Assembly (NCBI GenBank): GCA_947463285.1
Contig: CANHTV010000145.1
Span: forward strand, 1-8,076
DNA length: 8,076 bases
Reading direction: 5' to 3'
From: Verrucomicrobiaceae bacterium
Lineage (GTDB): Bacteria; Verrucomicrobiota; Verrucomicrobiia; Verrucomicrobiales; Verrucomicrobiaceae
Each line of letters opens with the position of its first letter. Positions within the stretch are counted from its first letter, which is position 1. Positions 1-6,478 of the stretch are shown piece after piece. A program made the position numbers and the translations under genes. The notes under the pieces were generated by a model that was given only the letters and a program-made list of their open reading frames with translations, was not told the origin of the DNA and ran no database searches.

Positions 1-2
1 AT

Positions 3-365
3 CTCACGGACTATACACAGCAGAAAGAAGAGCATGAGCGCTGGGTGGCTGAGCGTGGTGGCATCCGTGTCACCTGCAACACCCACACCTGGCCGCCAGA
101 CCAGCGCAGGCGTCTGGAGCCACTGCGCACGCGGCTTTCCATCCACCATGAAGGCCGTAGTCATGTGCAGGAGACTCACTGGCAGTTCCGCACTTACAGC
201 GCCGCACAGATGCGTGCCTTGCTGAGAAAGGTGCCGTGCCTGGAGCTGCTGGTCTGCTACGATTTCACCTATGACATCGAGAGTCCGCGCCAGCTGGATG
301 ACAGTTACCCGGACGTGATTTTAGTCCTTCGCAAACGCCATGCCGATACTGCCCACACTCCTTGA
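3..365 (+). CDS. C-terminal part of a class I SAM-dependent methyltransferase (5' end outside the window)
   Basis: The frame is open from the first complete codon at base 3 to TGA at 363-365, so the gene enters from the left with its start and SAM-binding motifs missing. About 120 residues remain. They match the end of a small-molecule class I methyltransferase: a charged stretch, a strand ending in ETHWQFRTYSAAQM, a helix with LLRKVP, then the closing hairpin LELLVCYDF and DVILVLRK, which in this fold forms the last antiparallel strands. Substrate cannot be told from this part. The last 26 bases overlap the start of the dehydratase gene in another frame, which suggests the two are co-transcribed and translationally coupled. 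The family call rests on the fold pattern only, because the glycine-rich motif I is not in the window. Confidence 0.7.
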   Translation, partial: LTDYTQQKEEHERWVAERGGIRVTCNTHTWPPDQRRRLEPLRTRLSIHHEGRSHVQETHWQFRTYSAAQMRALLRKVPCLELLVCYDFTYDIESPRQLDDSYPDVILVLRKRHADTAHTP

Positions 366-1305
366 GATCGAGGCCGCAAAAGCTCTCATCCGCCCGCATG
401 TTCGTGAGACACCGACCTTTCGCTGGCCGCTTTTGGAGCGCGGGCTGGGCTGTGAGCTGTGGATGAAGCATGAAAACCACACCGTCGTCGGGGCCTTTAA
501 AGTCAGAGGCGGTTTGGTTTACATGGATGAACTCCGCCGCCAGCAGCCAGACGTGCGTGGCGTCATCGCTGCCACCACAGGCAATCATGGACAATCCATT
601 GCCTACGCGGCAAAACAAAATGGACTGCGTGCTTTCATCGTCGTGCCGCGGGGCAACAATCCCGAAAAAAACAACGCCATGCGTTCTCTCGGAGCCGAGC
701 TGATCGAGCATGGCCGCGAATTCCAAGAAGCCTTGGAATACTCGCGCGAATTCGCGGCGACTGAGGGACTGCACGCCGTACCTTCTTTCCACCCCTGGCT
801 CGTTCGCGGCGTAGCGACTTACGGCCTGGAGTTATTGAATACTGTGTCTGACTTGGATGCCATCTTTGTGCCGATCGGCCTCGGTTCCGGCTTCTGCGGC
901 ATCGCTGCAGCACGAGAGGCCGTGAAGGCATCAACCAAGATTATCGGCGTCGTTTCCGCTCATGCTCCAGCTTACGCGCACTCCTTTGCCGAACGTCGTT
1001 TCATCGAGCATCCCAGCAGCACCCGAGTCGCCGAAGGCGTCGCCTGCAAAACACCCAATGCGGAAGCGCTGGCATGGATCATCGAGCACGCGCATGAGAT
1101 CGTCACCATCACGGATGACGAGGCCCTGAGTGCCATGCGCGAGATCCTACAAGCCACCCACAACCTACCCGAAGGCTCCGGTGCCCTAGCCTATGCAGCC
1201 ATCAAAAAACAGCAGGACCAGTGGCAGGGGAAACGCCTCGCCTGCATTCTCAGCGGCGGCAACGGCAGCATGGCAATTCTCAAGCGTGTGATGGAGGGCC
1301 TTTGA
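340..1305 (+). CDS. PLP-dependent threonine/serine dehydratase-type enzyme (fold type II)
   Basis: The 321-residue protein has the landmarks of the tryptophan-synthase-beta-like PLP family. KHENHTVVGAFKVRGG at 43-58 carries the Schiff-base lysine K54. TTGNHGQS at 79-86 is the asparagine loop that holds the substrate carboxylate. GLGSG at 180-184 is the phosphate-binding glycine loop. AEGVACKTP at 231-239 and PEGSGA at 277-282 match catabolic threonine dehydratases. LSGGNGS at 304-310 supplies the serine facing the pyridine nitrogen. Members deaminate L-threonine or L-serine to 2-oxobutyrate or pyruvate plus ammonia in the cytoplasm. The protein stops after the catalytic domain, with no ACT regulatory domain, so it resembles the catabolic (TdcB/serine dehydratase) branch rather than biosynthetic IlvA. 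Hydroxy-amino-acid dehydratases such as EutB-like or hydroxyaspartate enzymes remain possible. ATG at 340 overlaps the upstream gene and has no clear Shine-Dalgarno sequence. Confidence 0.88.
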   Translation: MPILPTLLEIEAAKALIRPHVRETPTFRWPLLERGLGCELWMKHENHTVVGAFKVRGGLVYMDELRRQQPDVRGVIAATTGNHGQSIAYAAKQNGLRAFIVVPRGNNPEKNNAMRSLGAELIEHGREFQEALEYSREFAATEGLHAVPSFHPWLVRGVATYGLELLNTVSDLDAIFVPIGLGSGFCGIAAAREAVKASTKIIGVVSAHAPAYAHSFAERRFIEHPSSTRVAEGVACKTPNAEALAWIIEHAHEIVTITDDEALSAMREILQATHNLPEGSGALAYAAIKKQQDQWQGKRLACILSGGNGSMAILKRVMEGL

Positions 1306-1311
1306 GGATTC

Positions 1312-1335
1312 AAGCCTTGCCTGCATTCAAGGTTT
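1312..1335 (+). terminator. Possible weak hairpin after the dehydratase gene
   Basis: AAGCCTTG (1312-1319) can pair with CAAGGTTT (1328-1335) through eight pairs, one of them G-U, around an eight-base loop. It begins six bases after the dehydratase stop codon, where a terminator would be expected. No T-run follows the stem beyond its own TTT, so it would be a poor intrinsic terminator and may be chance. Confidence 0.25.
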
Positions 1336-1360
1336 CCCAAAAGCAGGAAAGCACATTCCG

Positions 1361-1409
1361 AAAAAATGGTGGACTGGTTCTGGCCTTTGTTCTGGCAGGC
1401 CCGCCATTT
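1361..1409 (-). terminator. Candidate intrinsic terminator downstream of the tRNA-Arg gene
   Basis: Read on the minus strand, AAATGGCGG (1409-1401) pairs with CCACCATTT (1372-1364) over nine pairs including one G-U. The T-run extends to 1361, giving six Ts in all. The 28-base loop is long but can fold further through CCTG and CCAG segments. It lies 25 bases past the CCA end of the minus-strand tRNA, the right place and orientation to end that transcript. The long loop makes the call tentative. Confidence 0.4.
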
Positions 1410-1434
1410 GGCGCATCAATAGTTGATAGCGAAA

Positions 1435-1509
1435 TGGTATCCCCGACAGGAATCGAACCTGTATTTAGAGTTTAGGAAACCCTCGTTCTATCCATTGAAC
1501 TACGGGGAC
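1435..1509 (-). tRNA. tRNA-Arg with anticodon CCU, CCA end encoded
   Basis: The minus strand folds into a complete cloverleaf. The acceptor stem is GTCCCCG (1509-1503) with CGGGGAT (1445-1439). The D-arm is GTTC-AATGGATA-GAAC. The anticodon arm is AGGGT-TTCCTAA-ACTCT with anticodon CCT at positions 34-36. The variable loop is the four bases AAAT. The T-arm is ACAGG-TTCGATT-CCTGT. The discriminator is A73 (base 1438), followed by a genomic CCA (1437-1435). A20 in the D-loop and C35 are the usual arginine identity elements, so charging with arginine and reading of AGG codons is well supported. The first acceptor pair is G1-U72 rather than the common G-C. The gene sits alone between two protein genes. 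Confidence 0.95.
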
Positions 1510-1590
1510 GTCATTCACAATGGGATCTTGATTGTGGCAGCTAATGCCATGAATGCACCCGCTTTTTGATGGGGTTTCAGCCGGAAGACG

Positions 1591-2895
1591 TCATCCCCAG
1601 CAGATGCCTTCATAGCGGCTGGCCAACTGCTGTAGGTCACGCCAGCCGTTAACGTCGATGAGGATCTGCTCGGGGTGGAGATTCGCCCGCAGGGTGTCCA
1701 GCGTGGCGCATTTTTGGGAAATGACGATGACCTCACTTGTGGCAAGCACGTCTTCAGCGGTGGGCTGGAGCAGTTGGGCCAAGTGTGGCATCCGCGCTTG
1801 AATCTGCTGCTCATTAGATCCGATGAGGCGGGAAAGATTGATCTGGGGATCGAAAATACGCAGCTCGTAACCACGCCCGATAAGGGTCTCTGCGGCGGCG
1901 ACCATGGGGCTGCCACGGAGGTCGTCGGTATCGGCTTTAAAGGCGAGTCCGAGGAAGCCGATCTTGCGTTTTTGATGGGCCTCAATCAGCCGCATCAGGT
2001 GCTGCTGATGGTTGTCATTGGTGGCCTGGGTGTTTTCCAGCAGGGGCAGGGTCACTCCTTGCTGACGAGCGAAGGCGCGCAGGGCAGACACATCTTTCGG
2101 CAGGCATGAGCCGCCAAAGGGATTGCCCGGTTTCATGTAGTAGCGGGAAATGTTCAGCTTCGTGTCCGCGCAAAGTACGTCCATAACGCGGGTGCCGTCT
2201 TCTCCAAGGTGTTTGCAGAGTCGTCCGATTTCATTGGCAAAGCCAACCTTGAGGGCGTGGAAGTAGTTGCAGGAGTATTTGATCATCTCCGCCCCTTCCC
2301 AGCGCAGCACCGAGGGGTCTGGACCGAGCAATTCAGCAATGTCTTTGGAGGCGGCAGCTTCGCCATCCACCGTGCCAACGACGACGAGTGAAGGATCACG
2401 GAAATCACGCACCGCTGTGCCCTCGCGCAAAAATTCGGGACAGTAGTAAACGGAAACACGCCCTGCCTTCAGCAAGGGCTCAAACAGCTCGCTGACAAAC
2501 TGCCGAGTGCTGCCAGGTAGCATGGTGCTGCGAAAGATGATGAGGTGGTTTTTCTCCTGAGACTCTAGCGCACTGGCGATCTGTGCCGAGACATGGCGCA
2601 CGTAGCTTAGATCCAAGGTGCCAGATGGCAGCGAAGGCGTGCCCACACAGATGATGCTCATGTCAGAGGCGGCCACGGCTTCACCAGCCTCCGTGGTGGC
2701 GGAGAGCTGACCATTATCTCGGGCGTTTTTTAGCAGGGCATCCAGCTCAGGCTCGACGATGGGTGAGACGCCGTGATTGAAGGCATCCACCTTGGCTTGA
2801 TGCAGATCAACACCGATGATGCGATGGCCTTTTTCTGCCAAACAAGCAGCGGTGACTGCACCGACGTAGCCGAGTCCGAAAATGGAAATGTTCAT
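1591..2895 (-). CDS. algD: Nucleotide-sugar dehydrogenase, GDP-mannose 6-dehydrogenase (AlgD-like)
   Basis: The 434-residue protein is full length for the UDP-glucose/GDP-mannose dehydrogenase family. This family oxidises the C6 alcohol of a nucleotide sugar to the acid with two NAD+. The N-terminal Rossmann domain opens with IFGLGYVG at 5-12 and D30 for the NAD ribose. CVGTPS at 83-88 and FRSTMLPG at 121-128 follow, then PEFLREGT at 153-160. EMIKY at 203-207 gives the conserved lysine K206, and GGSCLPKD at 261-268 the catalytic cysteine C264. GLAFKADTDDLRGSP at 316-330 opens the C-terminal sugar-binding domain. NISRYYMKPG (248-257) before the cysteine loop and the ending EGICW closely match Pseudomonas AlgD as recalled, which favours GDP-mannose over UDP-glucose. 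It is probably the last gene of a three-gene leftward operon, 35 bp after the glycosyltransferase. No other alginate gene is visible, so the symbol marks similarity, not an alginate role. Confidence 0.88.
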   Translation of the reverse strand: MNISIFGLGYVGAVTAACLAEKGHRIIGVDLHQAKVDAFNHGVSPIVEPELDALLKNARDNGQLSATTEAGEAVAASDMSIICVGTPSLPSGTLDLSYVRHVSAQIASALESQEKNHLIIFRSTMLPGSTRQFVSELFEPLLKAGRVSVYYCPEFLREGTAVRDFRDPSLVVVGTVDGEAAASKDIAELLGPDPSVLRWEGAEMIKYSCNYFHALKVGFANEIGRLCKHLGEDGTRVMDVLCADTKLNISRYYMKPGNPFGGSCLPKDVSALRAFARQQGVTLPLLENTQATNDNHQQHLMRLIEAHQKRKIGFLGLAFKADTDDLRGSPMVAAAETLIGRGYELRIFDPQINLSRLIGSNEQQIQARMPHLAQLLQPTAEDVLATSEVIVISQKCATLDTLRANLHPEQILIDVNGWRDLQQLASRYEGICWG

Positions 2896-2930
2896 GAGAG
2901 TGAAAAGTAGGGATGAGGAAAAGAGGTGGC

Positions 2931-4529
2931 TTACAAACGCCGATACACACGCAGGACGCCAGTTTCACCCAAGAGACGGGTAATGGGTTGTTCAAAGTCG
3001 AGCTGCCACTGAGTCGGCTGAGCGGACAGAGCACGTTCAAGGCCTTTTTCATGGGCCGTGCGCAGCGCCTCAGGCACCGAGAGATCCAGAAAAACACGCT
3101 GCACTTTGAGCTCGTCCAGCTTCTTCAGCAGCATGGCATCATCGGTAAAGTCTGTCGTGTAGCCGCGGCCCATCCAGTCACTTTTGGCCAGCTCTTTGCT
3201 GCCACGCAGAATCTGTAGTGGGGAAGGTGACCGCTGTACCAGGCCAAAAGCCGCGCTGGCAATGATGGCCCCCTCACCACGAGGATCTGAAGCCACCAGC
3301 CAGCGAGTCAAAGTCGAGCCCGCCTCGGGCAGGTCTGAGCGCATCACTGCCTGCGAAAAACCCTGCACGTTTTTTTGCGGCCACGGAGCCGTGAAGGCAA
3401 AGGCTGCCGCTACAATCACCACCATGAGCTGCCAGCGAAAACGTGGGCTCAGGCAACTCAGAACCTGCGCCGCCGTCACAGCTGCCATAAGCAGCGGTGC
3501 CAAAGCCGGCATCAGATAACGCGTGCTGTAGCCCGCAGGAATGCAGAGGCAGATGCAGGCGACTCCCGTGAGCAAGGCCAACGCGGCAGCGACACCCGGC
3601 GGCAGGCCTTTGTGGCGCAGGCCCAGCAGCGACCACCGCGCAAGGCCGATCACCACCAGAATCAGCAATGGCCAGCCCAGGCTTTGCGGTAAAGCGCGGG
3701 CGTAAAAGATGAAGGATTCCTGCACATACTCGGCCCAGGGCTGATGGATCATGCCCTCCGCGGTGATACGGGTGGAATACAGCATCCAAGGTCCCGCTAG
3801 CACGCCCACAGGTACAGCGGCCAACCACCAGGAGGGGGTTAAAATCAAGCGCCAGCGACCGCTTAGCAGCGTGGCCACTGGGGGCACAAGGCAAAGCGCG
3901 AGAGCAGAGCCCTTGGTCAAAATGGCCGCCGCAGCCAGCAGGCCAAAACCCAGCGCATGCTTGTAGCCAGGCCGTTGCAAATAAGCCACCCAAGCGGCTG
4001 CTGCCAGCAGACAGAGGATCGCCACCAGCAGGTCTGACATCACAAACTGCGTCTGTTTCAGCGTCAGCGGCAGGATGGAAGACAATACCGCCGCTGCACA
4101 GGCAGCAGACATCGGCAGAACACGGGAGCTGTATCGGTAAATCAGGGCGCCGAGGCCCGCTGCCAGGCCTGACTGCAAAAGAAACAGTCCCTTGATCGAA
4201 GGCACCATCAGCAGCCAGAGGCCCGTCAGCAGATAGTAAGCCGGCGGGTAATGCCCCAGCGCCACCTTCGGGAAAGCCGTGTAATAAGCCTTAGCGAAAG
4301 CCATCGGCGATTGCTTCCAGCCCACGGCATAAAAATCACGGAGCATCAGGCTCGTTACCGCATGAGCCGCCTCATCCGGATCACCGCCAAGATCAGACTG
4401 CTGCGCCCCATGGCCTGCTTGAAAAATCAGCTGAAATGCCAGCAGCAGCGCAAACAGCACCCACGTCCAACGACGGCGGCAGGCGGTGGGCAGAGAAGCC
4501 TCTGAGGAGTCAGCGGGCAGTGTCGGCAT
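2931..4529 (-). CDS. Multi-pass membrane glycosyltransferase, GT39/ArnT-like (PMT family)
   Basis: The 532-residue integral membrane protein fits the GT-C fold. A first transmembrane helix spans about 21-38. The following loop carries the acidic motif GGDPDEAAH at 48-56, with D50, D52 and E53 in the place of the catalytic aspartates of GT39/GT83 enzymes. GHYPPAYYL at 92-100 matches the family's KPPLYY-like loop. Further hydrophobic segments run to about residue 380, with ILTKGSAL at 203-210 and STRYLMPALAPL at 335-346, a PMT-like RY-P-P signature. Residues 385-532 form a soluble C-terminal domain. Such enzymes take a sugar from a polyprenyl-phosphate donor at the outer face of the inner membrane. 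Donor and acceptor cannot be told. ATG at 4529 is preferred because it lies 5 bp after the methyltransferase stop; an in-frame start at 4586 would overlap that gene and add 19 residues of non-membrane sequence. Confidence 0.82.
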   Translation of the reverse strand: MPTLPADSSEASLPTACRRRWTWVLFALLLAFQLIFQAGHGAQQSDLGGDPDEAAHAVTSLMLRDFYAVGWKQSPMAFAKAYYTAFPKVALGHYPPAYYLLTGLWLLMVPSIKGLFLLQSGLAAGLGALIYRYSSRVLPMSAACAAAVLSSILPLTLKQTQFVMSDLLVAILCLLAAAAWVAYLQRPGYKHALGFGLLAAAAILTKGSALALCLVPPVATLLSGRWRLILTPSWWLAAVPVGVLAGPWMLYSTRITAEGMIHQPWAEYVQESFIFYARALPQSLGWPLLILVVIGLARWSLLGLRHKGLPPGVAAALALLTGVACICLCIPAGYSTRYLMPALAPLLMAAVTAAQVLSCLSPRFRWQLMVVIVAAAFAFTAPWPQKNVQGFSQAVMRSDLPEAGSTLTRWLVASDPRGEGAIIASAAFGLVQRSPSPLQILRGSKELAKSDWMGRGYTTDFTDDAMLLKKLDELKVQRVFLDLSVPEALRTAHEKGLERALSAQPTQWQLDFEQPITRLLGETGVLRVYRRL

Positions 4530-4534
4530 AGGGC

Positions 4535-5236
4535 TCAAGGTTTCCGCGCGAGCACGAGATATTGACCACCAATAGGCAGCTTGCACAGCAGTGGCTCCAG
4601 CGCCCGTAGCGGTGCCAGGATAGCCGGGAAGACGAAGCAGGAATCCGTGCCGACGATGTCAAAACGTGCCGCTTTCAGCAGGCCTCGTGCTTGGAAGGGG
4701 AAAAGCATCTGGGCATCGTGATCAAAGGGCACCCGGCTCATGATGTAATGCACGATGGGGTTCCAGCGGTTGTTTTCCCAAAAAGCAAACAGCCCGCCCG
4801 GCTTCAAAGTGCGCCAGACCAGATCCATGGCTCCAGCCCGATGCTCAGGCGGGATGTGATGGAAGACGCCGTTGCAGAACGCCAGATCCACACTCTCAGG
4901 CGCGAGGCTTTCCTCATCATCGGTGAAACGTGCGCCCGCCCAGGTCACATCCTGCGTTGCCCGCTGCACCGAGGCTGTCGAGGGATCATAACCGATGTAG
5001 CTGTCGATCCCCAGGCCCGCCTGCAAAAACGGGGCAGCGGTGCCCGTGCCACAGCCAAAGTCCAGGCAGGATGTCGGCTTCATGCCGAGTTTAGCAAGCC
5101 TTTGGCGTAACCAGCTGACGCGACCTTCGGCAAAGTAATCCTTCGTCTCTCCGGTCAGATCCAGCCCTCGCTGGAGGGCTTCATCGTAGTTTGCCGCATA
5201 GGCGTCAAATTCAGCTGGGTGAGTGGAGTCAGGCAT
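4535..5236 (-). CDS. Class I SAM-dependent methyltransferase of a glycan-type cluster
   Basis: The 233-residue protein has a complete class I methyltransferase core. LDFGCGTGTAAPFL at 58-71 is the SAM-binding motif I. IGYDPS at 81-86 gives the acidic residue D84 for the ribose. FCNGVFHHIPP at 120-130 is motif IV-like, and LKPGGLFAFWE at 144-154 is the motif VI strand-turn. The following ENNRWNP and VPFDHDAQML (154-179) resemble an ENP-NP/PFD-DA pattern I recall from methyltransferases in polysaccharide and lipid-glycan loci; this is memory, not a search. The small-molecule acceptor is unknown. It is the first gene of the leftward cluster and is followed after 5 bp by the membrane glycosyltransferase, which suggests action on the same glycan or its lipid carrier. 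ATG at 5236 has no evident Shine-Dalgarno sequence. No convincing -10/-35 pair was found in the 59 bp upstream. Confidence 0.85.
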   Translation of the reverse strand: MPDSTHPAEFDAYAANYDEALQRGLDLTGETKDYFAEGRVSWLRQRLAKLGMKPTSCLDFGCGTGTAAPFLQAGLGIDSYIGYDPSTASVQRATQDVTWAGARFTDDEESLAPESVDLAFCNGVFHHIPPEHRAGAMDLVWRTLKPGGLFAFWENNRWNPIVHYIMSRVPFDHDAQMLFPFQARGLLKAARFDIVGTDSCFVFPAILAPLRALEPLLCKLPIGGQYLVLARKP

Positions 5237-5295
5237 GAGAAATCTGCTTAACTTGGGCCGTGGCTACCTAAATGACAACCTCAACCAAGGGCTTA

Positions 5296-5745
5296 TCAGA
5301 AATTGCCAGTCTCAGCGGACATACGATAGTTACAGAGTCCACGCTGCTCGTTGACGTAAAAAATCCATGCGTAGCCTTGGCTGCGAAACTCATATGGCCA
5401 GTAGCCACGCTCCAAATAGGGAAACATGTCAGCTTCCTGAATCTCCGAGACCTGCATTTTCCTCAAAGCAGACAAAAAGCGGAGTCGCTCCTTGTGGGCA
5501 AAGCAGAATGGTCCCTCGGCGTCATTCCGATCCAGATTGCTTTCTACTCGGATCTCATAACTCGATGGCGGTATGATCGAAGGTAGCCATCCCCGCTCGA
5601 ATAATCTGTCGGCTGCAGCATCTGCGTACGTTGGATATTCCTTAGTGACAACATCGCTACACCCGCAAAGTCCAAGAGCTGTAAGCAACAGCAGAATGTT
5701 TCGAGCCAGATACCTATCGGCGCTGATTCTGTATGTTTCAGCCAC
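5296..5745 (-). CDS. Small predicted lipoprotein of unknown function
   Basis: With GTG at 5745 the product is 149 residues. It begins with a lipoprotein-like signal: arginines, then the hydrophobic run NILLLLTALG ending in the lipobox LCGC, with C29 as the lipidated cysteine. The mature part, about 120 residues, is soluble and rich in aromatic and charged residues. It contains ADAAADRLFERGWLP and IIPPSSYEIRVESNLD, followed by a region ending in YAWIFYV near the C terminus. This pattern (RLFERGWLP, then PPSS, then NLD) recalls small uncharacterised bacterial lipoproteins. I cannot name a function. The start is uncertain: the frame stays open upstream to 5985, but that part runs antisense to another ORF and would put the lipobox far inside the protein. 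No Shine-Dalgarno sequence precedes the GTG. GC is lower than in neighbouring genes. Confidence 0.65.
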   Translation of the reverse strand: MAETYRISADRYLARNILLLLTALGLCGCSDVVTKEYPTYADAAADRLFERGWLPSIIPPSSYEIRVESNLDRNDAEGPFCFAHKERLRFLSALRKMQVSEIQEADMFPYLERGYWPYEFRSQGYAWIFYVNEQRGLCNYRMSAETGNF

Positions 5746-5775
5746 AAGCGCAAGGCAGGCATCAAATACAGCCAG

Positions 5776-6018
5776 ATGGATGATAAGATCATCGGTCTCC
5801 TCTCCGCCTTTCACTTGATGCGTGAAAACGTGGCCACCAGCGACATGACGACGCCGAATCCAGAGGTGGCTGAGCACTTGGTGGAGGTGGTGCACGACAC
5901 AGCGATGAATCGAGCGCGCTGTGCAGAGGCTCTCTTGATCGCAGCGCTGTGGAGTAAAAAGCACCGTAAGTTTCAAATGCCACACGAGTTGAATAACAAG
6001 GTCCGACTACTGGTGTGA
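5776..6018 (+). CDS. Uncharacterised 80-residue protein, possible partner of the RelE-like gene
   Basis: I do not recognise this protein. It runs from ATG 5776 to TGA 6016-6018. Coding is suggested by a purine-rich first codon position, mostly G or C at the third position, and a composition that reads as amphipathic helices (for example PEVAEHLVEVVHDTA, then RCAEALLIAALW) with a basic tail, SKKHRKFQ. No membrane segment, signal peptide or clear DNA-binding motif is visible. It starts 31 bp from the divergent lipoprotein start and ends 37 bp before the RelE-like gene on the same strand. Its size and place fit an antitoxin, but the spacing is looser than usual for type II modules and no antitoxin family was recognised. 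The ATG lacks a good ribosome binding site. It could be spurious or a decayed remnant. Confidence 0.5.
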   Translation: MDDKIIGLLSAFHLMRENVATSDMTTPNPEVAEHLVEVVHDTAMNRARCAEALLIAALWSKKHRKFQMPHELNNKVRLLV

Positions 6019-6044
6019 GATCTCGGTTCTGACGGCGCGACAGC

Positions 6045-6049
6045 TAGGA
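6045..6049 (+). promoter_or_regulatory. Ribosome binding site of the RelE-like gene
   Basis: TAGGA lies six bases before ATG 6056. It is the clearest Shine-Dalgarno-like sequence seen before any gene here, and it favours ATG 6056 over the in-frame ATG at 6080. Confidence 0.5.
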
Positions 6050-6055
6050 TACTGC

Positions 6056-6370
6056 ATGGATTGGCTGAGATCACTGGTGATGAAAAATCTGAAGATAGTG
6101 CTGAAGCAGAAGGCTCCGCTGACCAAGGATGGCGAGCACAGCCCGTTAATTAATCAGGTGGGTCGGGCCGCCATGATGCTCTGCGGTAGGCTGGCAACAG
6201 GGGATCCCTCCGTGTTCTCCGGTGTGGTGCGTTTGAAGCTGGCTCCAGACGTGTTGCGAGTGCGAGTCGGCTTGGATCATCGCATGCTCTTCCGTTTGCT
6301 GCCGGATACCGTGGAGATCGTGGACTTGATCAATCGACGCGACCTAGAAAAGCGCATCCGGTCACTCTGA
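6056..6370 (+). CDS. RelE/ParE-like small protein (possible toxin)
   Basis: The 104-residue product has a C-terminal half with the RelE/ParE toxin pattern. A helix rich in small and hydrophobic residues with DP (50-51) leads into FSGVVRLKL (54-62). LRVRVGLDHRMLFRL (67-81) matches the family's R-R-VG-YR-L-F core strands, with R68, R70 and R76 in the usual basic positions. TVEIVDLINRRDLEKRI (85-101) matches the last strand and the HRRD-Y/L-like end. In the family these basic residues cut ribosome-bound mRNA (RelE) or the protein acts on gyrase (ParE). A histidine replaced by N93 in the usual HR-D position is not diagnostic. Activity is not proven. A start at 6080 would give 96 residues and a more standard N terminus, but TAGGA six bases before 6056 supports the longer form. 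The 80-residue ORF upstream is the only nearby antitoxin candidate. Confidence 0.68.
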   Translation: MDWLRSLVMKNLKIVLKQKAPLTKDGEHSPLINQVGRAAMMLCGRLATGDPSVFSGVVRLKLAPDVLRVRVGLDHRMLFRLLPDTVEIVDLINRRDLEKRIRSL

Positions 6371-6431
6371 AGCTGACTCGGGAAAGAAACCGGCGACAAA
6401 GCAGATCAGTGGGTTGTATCGCTCTTGTGAG

Positions 6432-6451
6432 TGGCCATCATTATCTGGCCA
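6432..6451. repeat. Paired palindromic hexamers upstream of the hydrolase gene
   Basis: TGGCCA occurs at 6432-6437 and again at 6446-6451, eight bases apart. Each is a palindrome, so together they form both a direct and an inverted repeat. They lie 27 bases before ATG 6479. They could be a protein-binding site or a six-pair hairpin. No T-run follows, so a terminator is unlikely. Chance is possible. Confidence 0.25.
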
Positions 6452-6478
6452 GTCATCAGCAAATCTCATACTCTCCCC

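Noticed and set aside
265..792. Minus-strand open frame of 175 codons opposite the dehydratase
   Set aside because: It lies antisense to a gene with clear PLP-enzyme motifs, and its translation has no recognisable domain. It is a shadow frame.
1516..1549. Two short inverted repeats, CACAAT/ATTGTG (1516-1536) and TGGCA/TGCCA (1535-1549), between the tRNA and the AlgD-like gene
   Set aside because: They are short, overlap each other and have no T-run in either direction, so neither a terminator nor an operator can be supported.
1507..1594. GACGTCAT present at both 1507-1514 and 1587-1594
   Set aside because: It is an eight-base match, one copy lying in the tRNA acceptor end and one at the dehydrogenase stop. 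There is no sign of an attachment site or duplication, so chance is likely.
1675..2109. Plus-strand open frame of 144 codons opposite the AlgD-like gene
   Set aside because: It is antisense to a well-supported dehydrogenase and has no domain.
3274..3993. Minus-strand open frame of 239 codons inside the glycosyltransferase gene
   Set aside because: It is a different frame of the same strand within the GT39-like gene, rich in Gly, Ala, Cys and His as expected of a shifted high-GC reading. The membrane protein in the other frame is convincing.
5237..5295. Possible promoter (TTGTCA with a 17-base spacer) for the leftward glycan operon
   Set aside because: The matching -10 position reads CAAGTT, a poor match, and no host consensus is known.
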